Part shown: positions 17,880-27,468 of the stretch, in pieces
Layout of the letters: the number at the start of each line of letters is the position of its first letter
Numbering within the stretch: the first letter of the stretch is position 1
The notes under the pieces: generated by a model
What the model saw: the letters and a program-made list of their open reading frames with translations, nothing else
Told to the model about the DNA's origin: nothing
The model's database searches: none
Source: Alphaproteobacteria bacterium
GTDB lineage: Bacteria > Pseudomonadota > Alphaproteobacteria > CADEGL01
Direction of reading: 5' to 3'
DNA length: 59,106 bases
Assembly: GCA_026400755.1 (NCBI GenBank)
Contig: JAPLOM010000012.1
Span: 1-59,106 of the forward strand
Program-made: the position numbers and the translations under genes

Positions 17880-18472
17880 CGCCGCCGCCGCGCGCGCCAG
17901 CTGCGGTAGGCCTTTCCGTCATCCACGTCGTCCAGAGTTTCGAGCAACGCCACGCGATGCCGCTTGTCGAAGCAGGCGCGCGTATCGGCCAACGCGTGTT
18001 TGCTGGACCAACGCACGGGCGCGAGCACGGGCATCCGTCCGCGCCGTCGCGCCGAGGCGATCAGCCAATAGCCGCCGTCGCTGGCGGGGCCGAACACAAG
18101 ATCGTTCCGCCCGAGCGCACGGAACGCCTTCCGGATCTGCGCGGGCCCGAGCGCCGGGATGTCGCTACCAACCAGCACGACGGAGCCGCGGCCGGGTGCC
18201 GTGAAGGCGCGCCGCATGCGCGCGCCCAGATCGCCGTGCCCCTGCCCGCGGCGGTGGATGGCGCCTGCACCGAATCGGGCGGAAAGGAAACGGTCGGGTG
18301 CGAGCCAAAGCGTCGTCCGCCATTGGCGGTCACGCTGGAGAACACGCACGAGCGAACGCAGGCGTTCACGCTGGAACCGCCACGCGGCGACATCGCCGAT
18401 CTCGCGCGCCAGGCGGCGCTTCACCTGGCCCAGGCGCGGCACCTTGGCGAAGATCGCGAGCTGCCGCCTCAC
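17876..18472 (-). CDS. TIGR04282-type (DUF2064) CofC-like nucleotidyl/glycosyltransferase
   Basis: 198 aa, GT-A fold. Conserved: [18 protein letters not shown] near the N-terminus, [20 protein letters not shown] with the metal/nucleotide Asp, and [15 protein letters not shown]. The start is GTG at 18472, which overlaps the upstream GT2 stop as GTGA; a GTG at 18538 would extend the protein by 22 residues with no family match. It is paired with a TIGR04283 glycosyltransferase. The two families are often adjacent, sometimes with arsenosugar genes that are not present here. Confidence 0.88.
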   Translation of the reverse strand: MRRQLAIFAKVPRLGQVKRRLAREIGDVAAWRFQRERLRSLVRVLQRDRQWRTTLWLAPDRFLSARFGAGAIHRRGQGHGDLGARMRRAFTAPGRGSVVLVGSDIPALGPAQIRKAFRALGRNDLVFGPASDGGYWLIASARRRGRMPVLAPVRWSSKHALADTRACFDKRHRVALLETLDDVDDGKAYRSWRARRRR

Positions 18473-19155
18473 CGCCGCCCCGCGTAGAATCGCAGCAACG
18501 CCTTCGGCGGCACGCCCGCGAAATGAAGCGAAAGACACAGAAGATTCCGCAGCGGTCGCAGGGTCCAGCCGTCGCGCCGGTAGCGCGCGGCCGACGTCGT
18601 GGCGGTCGCATCGAGCATGCGAAGCCGCGAACGGCCGATGCGGCGGATCAGATCGACATCCTCCATCAACGGCAACGGGCGATAACCGCCGAGCGATTCA
18701 TAGAACGCGCGCGCGATGAGGAGCCCCTGGTCGCCATAGGGTAGTGCAAGCACGCGGCAGCGCCAGGCCACGCACCGCTCGATACGCCGCGCGCGGGGGT
18801 CCGCGTCGCCGAGGGCGAAGCGGAAATAAGCCGCGCGCGTGGCGCTCGACGGGTCGGCCATGAAGCGTTCAACGGCTTCCAGGCCGTTCCGGTCCAAGAC
18901 CGTGTCGGCGTGGAGAAACAGCAGCCAATCGCCGCCCGCGACGGAGGCGCCCCGCGCCAATTGCACGCCGCGGCCGGGCGATCCTGCAACGACCCGTCCG
19001 TTGTTTTGCAGCGCGACCTCCGTGGATTTGTCGCTCGAACCCCCGTCGGAGACCACGATCTCCACATCCGGCCACCGTGAAAGCACAGCCAAGCACGCGG
19101 GCAACGTCTTCGCCGCGTTCAAAACCGGGATCACGACGCTCAACCGTCCGGACAT
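18469..19155 (-). CDS. TIGR04283-type family 2 glycosyltransferase
   Basis: 228 aa. Starts MSGRLSVVIPVLNAAKTLPA, the GT2 entry motif, then VEIVVSDGGSSDKS, FLHADTVL (the DxD-like metal site, HAD) and GDQGLLIARAFYESLGGYRP with MEDVDLIRRI near the acceptor site. There is no membrane segment, so it is a small cytosolic transferase. ATG at 19155. It shares a 35-nt divergent spacer with the APH-fold gene, suggesting linked regulation. The acceptor is unknown. Confidence 0.9.
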   Translation of the reverse strand: MSGRLSVVIPVLNAAKTLPACLAVLSRWPDVEIVVSDGGSSDKSTEVALQNNGRVVAGSPGRGVQLARGASVAGGDWLLFLHADTVLDRNGLEAVERFMADPSSATRAAYFRFALGDADPRARRIERCVAWRCRVLALPYGDQGLLIARAFYESLGGYRPLPLMEDVDLIRRIGRSRLRMLDATATTSAARYRRDGWTLRPLRNLLCLSLHFAGVPPKALLRFYAGRR

Positions 19156-19190
19156 GCAGCGCCTCCGCGCCGGGATGATATTCTGCCCCG

Positions 19191-20249
19191 ATGACGGACG
19201 CACCCGATCCCATTCTCGATGCCCTGCGCCGCGCCCTGTCGCGGGCGCCCGAATTTCCCGACGCCTATACCGCGTCGTTCGAGCCGTTGCCGGTCACGGG
19301 GCTGCAGCATCGCCTCTATCGCTTGGCGGGCCTCTCGCGCGGGGGCGCGGGCGTGCTTCTGCGCGTGCCGCGCGACAGCCATTGGCGCCTTTCGCCCCGC
19401 GACGCGCTGGAATATCAGGCCGAGGCGTTCCGCCGCCTCGCGGCCAGTCTTCATGTGCCCAAGCTGTTCGCCATGATCGCGCCGCAGGAAGGCTTGCCGT
19501 TCGGTGCGCTGGCGGTGGAGGAGATCATCGGCCGTCCGCCGTCCCTGCCGGACGAGCTGCCCGCGCTGGCCGATGCGCTGGCCGCGATCCACGCGCTGCA
19601 AGTCCCTGCGAAACGCGCACCGCTGATCGACCAAAGCGAGCCGTTCGGCGCGACCTTGGCGCTGGCGCGCGAGCAGGCCTCGTTCGCCGCCGAGCTGGCC
19701 GATGAGACACGCCGCGCGATCGACGAAGAACTGGCGTGGGCAGAGGCATTCGCCGCCTCTCACAAATGCGAGGCGCAGCCGCGCAGCCTGGTCCTGACCG
19801 ACACGCAACCGGGCAACTTCATCGTCGAAGAGAGCGGCCGCGCCCGCGCGGTTGATCTGGAAAAAGCGCTCTACGGATCGCCGGCCATCGACCTGGCGCA
19901 TCTCACCCTGGCGCCCTCGACCGGCTGGCATCCCTCCGCGCCGCGCATGCTGGCCCCCGCCAGCGTCGTCGCCTTCTATCGCCGCTATCTGGAACGTGTA
20001 CCGGCCGGGCTGGCCGATGCGCTGCGGCCCTGGCTCGATCCCATGCGCCGGCTGACCTGGCTTCGCACCGTGACGATCTTCGCCAAGATGACGGCCCTCG
20101 CGCGCCAGGGCGCCTGGACCGGCGGCGACCTGGATCCAGCCTTCCGCACGCATGTGATGGCCCATATCGCGGCCAGCCACGAGCCTGGCCGAGTAGCCCA
20201 GGTACGCGCGGAATGGCTCGATGGGCCGGGAATTACTTCTCAGCTTTAA
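19191..20249 (+). CDS. APH-fold phosphotransferase (aminoglycoside/choline kinase-like)
   Basis: 352 aa. The kinase-like fold shows VLTDTQPGNFIVEE, equivalent to the catalytic loop with its Asp and Asn but with Leu-Thr in place of His-Gly, and AVDLEKALYGSPAIDLAHL for the metal-binding segment. ALADALAAIHALQVP is the helix before the loop in this family. The substrate is probably a small hydroxylated compound or sugar. The gene is divergent from two sugar-transferase-like genes with only 35 nt between, so it may phosphorylate a precursor in the same unknown pathway. Confidence 0.8.
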   Translation: MTDAPDPILDALRRALSRAPEFPDAYTASFEPLPVTGLQHRLYRLAGLSRGGAGVLLRVPRDSHWRLSPRDALEYQAEAFRRLAASLHVPKLFAMIAPQEGLPFGALAVEEIIGRPPSLPDELPALADALAAIHALQVPAKRAPLIDQSEPFGATLALAREQASFAAELADETRRAIDEELAWAEAFAASHKCEAQPRSLVLTDTQPGNFIVEESGRARAVDLEKALYGSPAIDLAHLTLAPSTGWHPSAPRMLAPASVVAFYRRYLERVPAGLADALRPWLDPMRRLTWLRTVTIFAKMTALARQGAWTGGDLDPAFRTHVMAHIAASHEPGRVAQVRAEWLDGPGITSQL

Positions 20250-20257
20250 TTCCTATT

Positions 20258-20272
20258 GTTCTTGAAATGTTC
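20258..20272. promoter_or_regulatory. LexA (SOS) box, alphaproteobacterial type
   Basis: GTTC-ttgaaat-GTTC is an exact GTTC-N7-GTTC site. It overlaps a possible -35 (TTGAAA, 20263-20268) which is followed after 16 nt by CATACT (20285-20290), so LexA would block the promoter of the radical SAM gene downstream. Confidence 0.65.
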
Positions 20273-20297
20273 TTTTTCCATCCCCATACTCATGGGT

Positions 20298-20369
20298 ATG
20301 GATGAGTTGCCGCCAACCAGCGCCGGCGCCCTCAAGGGACGCGGGGCCATCACCAACGCCGTAGGCCGC
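20298..20369 (+). other. Displaced N-terminal segment of the radical SAM protein (out of frame)
   Basis: In this frame MDELPPTSAGALKGRGAITN and AVGR are encoded. GRGAxxNxxGR is, from memory, the usual opening of PA0069-family radical SAM proteins. The frame then departs from the family. The core continues in the +1 frame, which is blocked by TAG at 20362-20364 and open from 20365. Confidence 0.55.
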
Positions 20370-20394
20370 GCGCGACGACGAGGATCTGCCGCCT

Positions 20395-21342
20395 TTGCAC
20401 ACCACCGTCACGGTGGATGCGACGCGCACCATCATCGCGCGCAACGATTCGCCCGACCTTCCTTTCAACCAATCGATCAATCCCTATCGCGGCTGCGAGC
20501 ATGGCTGCGTCTACTGCTTCGCGCGGCCGACCCATGCCTATCTGGGCATGTCTCCCGGTCTCGATTTCGAAACGCGCCTGTTCGCCAAGCCCAACGCAGC
20601 GAAGCTCTTGGAGCGCGAACTGCGCGCGCCACGCTACGAATGCCGCATGATCGCCATGGGCACGAACACCGATCCCTATCAGCCGATCGAGCGAGGGATG
20701 AAGGTGACGCGCTCGATCCTGGAAGTTCTGTCGGCCTATTCGCATCCCGTCGGCATCGTCACCAAGTCGGCGCTGGTCGCGCGCGACATCGACATCCTGG
20801 CGCCCATGGCCGCGCGCGGCCTGGCCCAGGTCTTTCTGTCCGTCACGACGCTGGACCCCGAACTCGCGCGCCATATGGAGCCACGTGCCTCCGCGCCGCG
20901 GCGGCGGATCGAAACCATCAAGGCGCTGTCCGATGCAGGCATTCCCGTGGGTGTGATGACAGCGCCCATGATCCCCGCGCTCAACGACAAGGAAATGGAA
21001 ACGATCCTGGAGACGGCGGTCGCGGCTGGCGCCGAGTGGGCGGGCTATGGCGTCCTGCGTCTGCCGCTCGAGATCAAGGATCTGTTCCGCGAGTGGCTGG
21101 AGGCGCACTACCCGGACAAGGCCAAGCACGTGCTGAACCTGATCCGCGACATGCGGGACGGCAAACTAAACAATTCAGAGTTCGGCTCGCGCATGCGCGG
21201 CAACGGCGCCTATGCCGAGTTGCTCGCACGGCGCTTCGCCCTCGCGGTCAAACGCCTCAACCTCAACCGCGAGCGCTTCCGGCTGGATAAGACGCAGTTC
21301 GCGCCACCGCCGCGCGCGGGCGATCAATTGAGCCTGTTGTAG
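20395..21342 (+). CDS. PA0069-family radical SAM protein (SplB-like), probably frameshifted at its N-terminus
   Basis: 315 aa from the first non-ATG start in this frame (TTG). The radical SAM cluster motif CEHGCVYC is intact, within NQSINPYRGCEHGCVYCFAR. Other family blocks follow: PTHAYLGMSPGLDFETRLF, GTNTDPYQPIERGMKVTR and MTAPMIPALNDKEMETIL. Members are related to spore photoproduct lyase but their reaction is not established. The frame lacks an ATG before the core, and the codons just upstream (20371-20397) read DDEDLPPL, which also belongs to the family, so the true protein starts further upstream. The normal opening is in another frame at 20298-20369. An SOS box precedes the gene, which suggests a DNA damage role. 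Confidence 0.85.
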   Translation: MHTTVTVDATRTIIARNDSPDLPFNQSINPYRGCEHGCVYCFARPTHAYLGMSPGLDFETRLFAKPNAAKLLERELRAPRYECRMIAMGTNTDPYQPIERGMKVTRSILEVLSAYSHPVGIVTKSALVARDIDILAPMAARGLAQVFLSVTTLDPELARHMEPRASAPRRRIETIKALSDAGIPVGVMTAPMIPALNDKEMETILETAVAAGAEWAGYGVLRLPLEIKDLFREWLEAHYPDKAKHVLNLIRDMRDGKLNNSEFGSRMRGNGAYAELLARRFALAVKRLNLNRERFRLDKTQFAPPPRAGDQLSLL

Positions 21343-21348
21343 TGAGGC

Positions 21349-21858
21349 TTAATCCTTGGACGGCGGATCGGCCGGCGGGGATTCGTTGGTACCGAGCGCG
21401 TGGGTGATGCCGCCCACGACGAACAAGATCACCAGCGCCAGGATCAGGCTGAAGCCCGCGATCGCGTAGAAGCCGACGCCGCAGGCCGCGCCCATGGCGG
21501 CGGACAGCCAGATCGATGCGCCCGTGGTGATGCCCTGGATGTTGCCGTTGGAACGGAAGATGGTGCCGGCCGCCAGGAACGCGGCACCCGCCGTCACGGC
21601 CTCGACCACGCGAGTCGGATCGGGCGACGCCGAGCCATCCTGCTTCACCGCCAGGATCGCCATTTCGTGGGCGATCAGCGCGAAAGCGGCGGAGGCCAGC
21701 GAGACCAGCATATGGGTTCGCAAGCCGGCGGGCCGGCGGCGCCATTCGCGGTCGATGCCGACGATCATTCCGCATAAAGCAGCGACCGTGAAACGCACCG
21801 CGATCACGATGGGCGGCGTACCCGTCCAATGGATGTCCTTGGCCAGTTCCGCGAACAT
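21349..21858 (-). CDS. MgtC/SapB-family inner-membrane protein
   Basis: 169 aa with four to five hydrophobic helices. VRFTVAALCGMIVGIDREWR carries the conserved Arg/Asp after helix 1. LRTHMLVSLASAAFALIAHE and VTAGAAFLAAGTIFR then GNIQGITTGASIW are the classic MgtC signatures. Only the membrane domain is present. MgtC proteins affect magnesium adaptation and ATP synthase activity in some bacteria. The ATG at 21858 (MFAELAKD) has GGGGA six bases upstream; longer frames lack similarity. It converges with the radical SAM gene (6-nt gap). Confidence 0.9.
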   Translation of the reverse strand: MFAELAKDIHWTGTPPIVIAVRFTVAALCGMIVGIDREWRRRPAGLRTHMLVSLASAAFALIAHEMAILAVKQDGSASPDPTRVVEAVTAGAAFLAAGTIFRSNGNIQGITTGASIWLSAAMGAACGVGFYAIAGFSLILALVILFVVGGITHALGTNESPPADPPSKD

Positions 21859-21954
21859 GATTTCCCCGCCAGAATGGATGCCTTCCCGCATCAACGCGAC
21901 GCCACGCGCGCGGTTCCTGTGATCGTTCGGCATCACCCATGCTATGGTCGGCCG

Positions 21955-22593
21955 ATGCCGAATTTCGCCATCGAGGACACGTTCGAAGGACTGGTCGTCG
22001 GGATCGACGAGGCCGGGCGCGGCCCGTTGGCCGGGCCCGTCGTGGCCGCCGCCGTGATCTTCGATCGGGCGCGCGTGCCGCGCGCCCTGCGCCGCACGCT
22101 CGACGATTCCAAGGCGCTTCCGCCCGCCGTGCGCGAGGTTCTCTTCGACCAGTTGCACGAAATCCAGGACCAGGGCGTGGCGCGCATCGGTGTCGGCTCG
22201 GCCAGCGTAGCCGAGATCGATTCGATCAATATTTTGCAGGCCACGCTTCTGGCCATGGCCCGTGCGGTCGAGGCGCTGGGCGAAACTCCCGCCATCGCAC
22301 TCGTGGACGGTAACCGGCCGCCGCGCTTGTCCTGCCCCGTCCACACGGTGGTCGGCGGCGACGGACTTTCGCTCTCGATCGCGGCCGCCTCGGTTGTCGC
22401 CAAGGTCACCCGCGACCGGCAGATGACGGAGTTGGCGCGCGAGCATCCCGGCTTCGGATGGGAGCGCAATGCGGGCTACGGCACGCCCGAGCACCACGCG
22501 GCGTTGGAGCGTTTTGGCCCCACGCCGCACCATCGGCGCAGCTTCGCGCCCGTCGCGCGCTTCTTCGCCGCGACACTAGATGTAGTGGTCGTC

Positions 22594-22614
<21 letters not shown>
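21955..22614 (+). CDS. rnhB: Ribonuclease HII
   Basis: 219 aa. Cleaves RNA in RNA/DNA hybrids and at single ribonucleotides. Catalytic Asp and Glu are in VVGIDEAGRGPLAGPVVAAA, and further acidic residues are in ALVDGNRPP and ASVVAKVTRDRQM. GYGTPEHHAALERFGPTPHH is the conserved C-terminal block. The start MPNFAIEDTFEG at 21955 is used because upstream codons have no similarity. The 3' end carries two GANTC sites that belong to the ccrM control region. Confidence 0.96.
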
Positions 22615-23735
<1,121 letters not shown>

Positions 23736-23743
23736 CCGGCGCC

Positions 23744-24073
23744 GTGGGCCTGGTCTATCTCTTCATCGCGATCATCGGCGAAGTCATCGCCACCTCGGCG
23801 CTGAAGGCCGCCGCGGGCTTCACCAAGCTGGTGCCGTCGATCCTGGTCGTGGTCGGCTACGGCGTCGCATTCTATTTCCTGTCGCTCACGCTCAAGACCA
23901 TCCCCATCGGCATCGCCTATGCCATCTGGTCGGGCGTGGGCATCGTGCTGGTCTCGGTGTTCGCGTATTTCTACTACGGCCAGTCGCTGGATGCGCCCGC
24001 ACTGGCCGGCATGGCGCTGATCCTGGTGGGCGTCCTGGTGATCAACCTATTTTCTCGCTCGCTGGCGCACTAG
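23744..24073 (+). CDS. Small multidrug resistance (EmrE/SMR) transporter
   Basis: 109 aa, four membrane helices, acting as a dimeric proton antiporter for cationic drugs, polyamines or guanidinium. The essential Glu is E13 in [35 protein letters not shown] is the helix-3 signature. The start is GTG at 23744, 8 nt after the ccrM stop, so it is probably read from the same transcript. It converges with ftrD (16-nt gap). Confidence 0.92.
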   Translation: MGLVYLFIAIIGEVIATSALKAAAGFTKLVPSILVVVGYGVAFYFLSLTLKTIPIGIAYAIWSGVGIVLVSVFAYFYYGQSLDAPALAGMALILVGVLVINLFSRSLAH

Positions 24074-24089
24074 CCGCGCGACAGGTCGT

Positions 24090-25475
24090 CTAACCCCAGA
24101 ACAGAAGCGTCCAGCTCGCATCGCCCACCAGCGCCGCGACGGCCACCGCCAAGGTCGCGCCCGCGCGCGCGACGCCATGCACCGAACGCCCGGCGATTCG
24201 CCACGCCAGCCACGTGCACCACACGGTTGCGCCGACCAGAAGCGCCCCGCGCACGGCGCCGACCCATGGCAGATCGAGGCCTTCCGCGCGCAACAACGTG
24301 ACGGTCAGCGCCGAGAGGCCCAGGAACACGCCGCAGCCGGCCAGCGGCACCAGCGACTGCGTCAAATGGTGGAAGCGCGCCCACGACCATCGCCCGGCCA
24401 TGCGCGTGGCAAGCGCGACCATCAGTGCCGCAAGGCTGCCGACGATCACGGCCGCCGTGCCGATATAGGCCAGCAATACGGCGCCATCGAGGAGCGTCAT
24501 CACGTCGTTGTTGGCGGGATAGTTGGTCAACAGCCACCACGGCGCCGCGCGCTCCAGCGGCCAGAGAATGTCGTGTTCCACCAACCATTCCGCCGCCGTC
24601 TGCTTGGCCCAGACAAACCACGGGCTGCCCGTCCAATGGAACGCACCGAAGGCGATACCCATCAGGCCGAACAGGATCAGGACGCTTTGCCACGGGTCGG
24701 GCCGGTCGCCCGCCACATTGACGATCTCGTCGTTGGGCGAGCGGCGCGACAACTCGATCGCGCCGCGGAAGCCGTCGCACCGTCCGCACATGTGGCAATC
24801 GGTGCCGCCGCGCATCGTGCGCACGGGCACCAAGGGCGCGCAGTTGAAGCTATGGGGCGCCTCGCCCGTTCCCGCCTGCGAGGCAAGCCATGCGGTCTGA
24901 TCGACGCGGAAATGGAACGGTGCGAGCTTGGACAACAGCGCGAAGACGCCGTTGACCGGGCAGAGATAGCGGCACCAGACGCGTTTGTTGCGACCGTAAA
25001 AATAACCCACAGCGATCGCGCCCAGGGTTGAGCCGCCGAGGATCACCAGCACGGGCCGTGGGTACTGGTACACGCTGACCATCTGGCCGTAGATCGTCGT
25101 GCAGGCAAAGGCCACGAACGGCCAGCCGGCCCACCTCATCCAATGGGGAATGGCGAGTCCCCGGCCACGATGGCTGACGATCTCGCTGAGCGCGCCTTCG
25201 GGACAGAACAGCCCGCACCAGGCGCGGCCGACGACGATCATGCTGAGCAGCACGAACGGCCACCAGATGCCCCAGAATACGAACTGGGCGAAGATCGTGA
25301 GATTGTTCCAGAGATGCGCCGCACGATCCGGCAACGGCAAGAACGCCGGCAGCGCGACCAGGACGACATAGGCCGCGACGATGCCCCACTGCACACGGCG
25401 GATAATCCGTTGATTCCGCTGCAGCCAATGGCCCGCGATCTGCGTCCAGCTGCCTGAAGCCGATGCGGTGCGCAT
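24090..25475 (-). CDS. ftrD: Polyferredoxin component of ferrous iron uptake, FtrD-like
   Basis: 461 aa membrane protein of the 4Fe-4S NapH/CcoG-like group. Cys clusters: WCGLFCPEGALSEI, WCRYLCPVNGVFALLSKL and CHMCGRCDGFRGAIEL. Several membrane helices surround them, with additional helices at the C-terminus. In Brucella and Bordetella FtrD accompanies FtrABC and is thought to pass electrons during iron oxidation-coupled uptake. The ATG at 25475 shares one base with the ftrC stop (TGATG). The frame is open to 25952, but that extension overlaps ftrC and is not used. Confidence 0.9.
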   Translation of the reverse strand: MRTASASGSWTQIAGHWLQRNQRIIRRVQWGIVAAYVVLVALPAFLPLPDRAAHLWNNLTIFAQFVFWGIWWPFVLLSMIVVGRAWCGLFCPEGALSEIVSHRGRGLAIPHWMRWAGWPFVAFACTTIYGQMVSVYQYPRPVLVILGGSTLGAIAVGYFYGRNKRVWCRYLCPVNGVFALLSKLAPFHFRVDQTAWLASQAGTGEAPHSFNCAPLVPVRTMRGGTDCHMCGRCDGFRGAIELSRRSPNDEIVNVAGDRPDPWQSVLILFGLMGIAFGAFHWTGSPWFVWAKQTAAEWLVEHDILWPLERAAPWWLLTNYPANNDVMTLLDGAVLLAYIGTAAVIVGSLAALMVALATRMAGRWSWARFHHLTQSLVPLAGCGVFLGLSALTVTLLRAEGLDLPWVGAVRGALLVGATVWCTWLAWRIAGRSVHGVARAGATLAVAVAALVGDASWTLLFWG

Positions 25476-26323
25476 CACGCGGCTTTCTTCGCCGTCGTGC
25501 GCCGTAGAAGAAGGATCACGAATAGCCAGTAGACGGCATAGGTGATGAGGCTGGTGAGATCGGGCCGCGCACGATAGCCAGTCAGGCCCGAGACGAAACC
25601 GCCGAACGCGCCGCCGTCCTCGAGCACACCGGACGTGTCCCACAACGGCCGCGACAGTACGGGCACGATGCCGAGCGAGATCAGATGATCGATGCCCGAC
25701 ATCACCAGGGACGCCGCCAGCAACAGCAGCATGATCTCGGTGACGCGAAAGAACAGGCGCCAGGAGAGATAGCGCCCGCCCAACTGGAGCAGCCAATAAG
25801 TGGCTACGGCCAGCACGCCGCCAAGCGCCGCCGCACCGATGGAAGATCCCGTGTCGATGTGACCACCGGCCAGGATGCCGTAGAGGAAGACAACGGTCTC
25901 GCTGCCTTCGCGCGCGACTGCCAGAAGCGCGAGGACGAAGAGGCCCCACCATCTGGCCTCAGCCATCGACCGCGCGGCGCCTTCTTCCAGCTCGCGTTTC
26001 AACGTGCGGCCGTGGCGGCGCATCCAGACCACCATCTGGACGATCAGCGCGGCAGCGACCAGGACCATAGAGGCCTGAAACAGCTCCTGCCCGTCGTCCG
26101 ACAAAAGCTCGCCAAAGAACAGCAGCATCGCGGCCAGGACCACGGCGAGGATCACACCCACCGACACGCCGGCCCACAGGAAGCGCTTGCCGCGCGCAGC
26201 CTCCGGCGTTTTGCCTTGATGGGCAAGCCAGGCGTTGAGAATGCCCACCACCAGGAGCGCCTCGACGCTTTCGCGCCAGACGACGAAGACGATCTGCCCC
26301 AATTGGCCGCTCATATCGCCCAT
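25475..26323 (-). CDS. ftrC: FTR1-family iron permease, FtrC-like
   Basis: 282 aa, about seven membrane helices. Two REXXE iron-binding motifs are present: VWRESVEALLVVGIL (17-21) and AREGSETVVFLYGILA, as expected for Ftr1-type permeases that move iron oxidised from ferrous form. It is third in a tight ftrA-B-C-D operon: 4 nt after ftrB and overlapping ftrD by one base. Acts in the inner membrane. Confidence 0.93.
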   Translation of the reverse strand: MGDMSGQLGQIVFVVWRESVEALLVVGILNAWLAHQGKTPEAARGKRFLWAGVSVGVILAVVLAAMLLFFGELLSDDGQELFQASMVLVAAALIVQMVVWMRRHGRTLKRELEEGAARSMAEARWWGLFVLALLAVAREGSETVVFLYGILAGGHIDTGSSIGAAALGGVLAVATYWLLQLGGRYLSWRLFFRVTEIMLLLLAASLVMSGIDHLISLGIVPVLSRPLWDTSGVLEDGGAFGGFVSGLTGYRARPDLTSLITYAVYWLFVILLLRRTTAKKAA

Positions 26324-26327
26324 GACC

Positions 26328-26660
26328 CTATTTCGCCACCACGGTCACTTGCGGCGCGTTCGGATGAAAATCGTCGAAGAACTTGTACTCGCCCTTCGAA
26401 ACGCGCTTGATCACCACGAAGGATACGGCCCCCGGTGCCACGACCTTTTCCTTCCGCAGCTCGAGGCTCTCGAACTCGGCCGGCGTGGTGCCCGTGTTGT
26501 GGATTTCGATCTTGAACGGCTTGTCGGCCGGGACCTCGAGCCTGAGCGGCGTGATCACGCCGTCTTTCATTCCCACCTTGAAGGTCGGCAGATCCTCCGC
26601 CCGCGCGGGCATGGTCGCGACGATGAGGCTCGCGAACGCGGCGAACAGGACAACACGCAT
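26328..26660 (-). CDS. ftrB: Periplasmic cupredoxin-like protein, FtrB-like
   Basis: 110 aa. Signal peptide MRVVLFAAFASLIVATMPAR then a small beta domain. KPFKIEIHNTGTTPAEFESL and DDFHPNAP place conserved His residues as in the FtrB/EfeO-type cupredoxin domain. A copper-dependent ferroxidase role is proposed for homologues; the Cys of classical cupredoxins is missing here. Start ATG at 26660, 14 nt after ftrA. Confidence 0.88.
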   Translation of the reverse strand: MRVVLFAAFASLIVATMPARAEDLPTFKVGMKDGVITPLRLEVPADKPFKIEIHNTGTTPAEFESLELRKEKVVAPGAVSFVVIKRVSKGEYKFFDDFHPNAPQVTVVAK

Positions 26661-26674
26661 GGCGAACCCGCGAA

Positions 26675-27223
26675 TCAATAGCCGCCTTTTTTGCCGGTGC
26701 CCGCGAAGGTGAAGTCGTAAGACGTCTCGAAGGGCTGGAACCACGGCTTCACGCCGGTTTCCTTGTCCGTATGGCGGCCGAATTGCGCGTGCGGGCTGGA
26801 GCCCGGTGCCGCGATCTGCAGCACCAGCTTGTACTTGCCCGGTCCCATCAGCTTGACGTTGTCGCCGTAGTGCGGCCCGTCGTTGGCCACCATGGGCATC
26901 ATGTCGCCTTCCACGGCCTGGTCGGAGCCGGCCTTGGTGAGGCGGTAATGGATGACCAGATAGGGCATCCAATCGCCCTCGGCGAAGCCATTGACGTTGT
27001 TCTTGGCGGCGTGGATGTCGGCCTCGAGATGAATGTCGGAATCCTTGGCGTTACGCATCATGCCCGGCGGATCCATCTCGATGGGCTGCAGGTAGGCCGC
27101 GGCGATTTCCATGCCGTTCTTGGTCACCGGTTTACCGACCGGATATTCCTTGGCGGCGGCCAGCGAGACCAAACCGAACACGGCGACGGCGGCCGCGAAG
27201 GCCGTGGAAAAACCCAAACGCAT
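26675..27223 (-). CDS. ftrA: Periplasmic iron-binding P19 protein, FtrA-like
   Basis: 182 aa. Signal peptide MRLGFSTAFAAAVAVFGLVS followed by the P19 beta-sandwich. PIEMDPPGMMRNAKDSDIHL and ADIHAAKNNVNGFAEGDWMP contain the Met, Glu and His metal ligands; further His are in NDGPHYGD and FGRHTD. It is the first gene of ftrABCD and probably delivers iron to the Ftr1 permease. The ATG at 27223 has GGAG seven bases upstream. I saw no convincing Fur, RirA or Irr site in the 245-nt spacer. Confidence 0.92.
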   Translation of the reverse strand: MRLGFSTAFAAAVAVFGLVSLAAAKEYPVGKPVTKNGMEIAAAYLQPIEMDPPGMMRNAKDSDIHLEADIHAAKNNVNGFAEGDWMPYLVIHYRLTKAGSDQAVEGDMMPMVANDGPHYGDNVKLMGPGKYKLVLQIAAPGSSPHAQFGRHTDKETGVKPWFQPFETSYDFTFAGTGKKGGY

Positions 27224-27468
27224 TACGCACTCCAAAACAGATCCACGGAATCCCGAAGCCGACAATGAGAGGCGTTCGCATCGAAATCAACGGAAGGCGC
27301 ATAAACACGGCATTACTTTTCGTTCATGGACGCCGTGAAGGACGGTAACCAAGAGGAAACCGAGTCACCCCATCCCCGCTTGCAGTGTCATGGCCGGGAC
27401 ATAGCTTGTGGGTCAGTCACCCTCCGATTTACGCCGCACACAAAGATAGAGAAAGAAAGGAACGCATC

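Noticed and set aside
17876-21342. Arsenosugar biosynthesis cluster
   Set aside because: The two glycosyltransferase families occur with such clusters, but no methyltransferase ArsM or ArsS-type radical SAM is present. The radical SAM gene nearby is of the PA0069 type.
25476-25952. N-terminal extension of ftrD to 620 aa
   Set aside because: It lies wholly inside ftrC in another frame and reads as a shadow; the ATG at 25475 gives the expected protein.
27224-27468. Iron-responsive operator (Fur, RirA or Irr) before ftrA
   Set aside because: I looked in the 245-nt spacer for the known palindromes and saw no convincing match.
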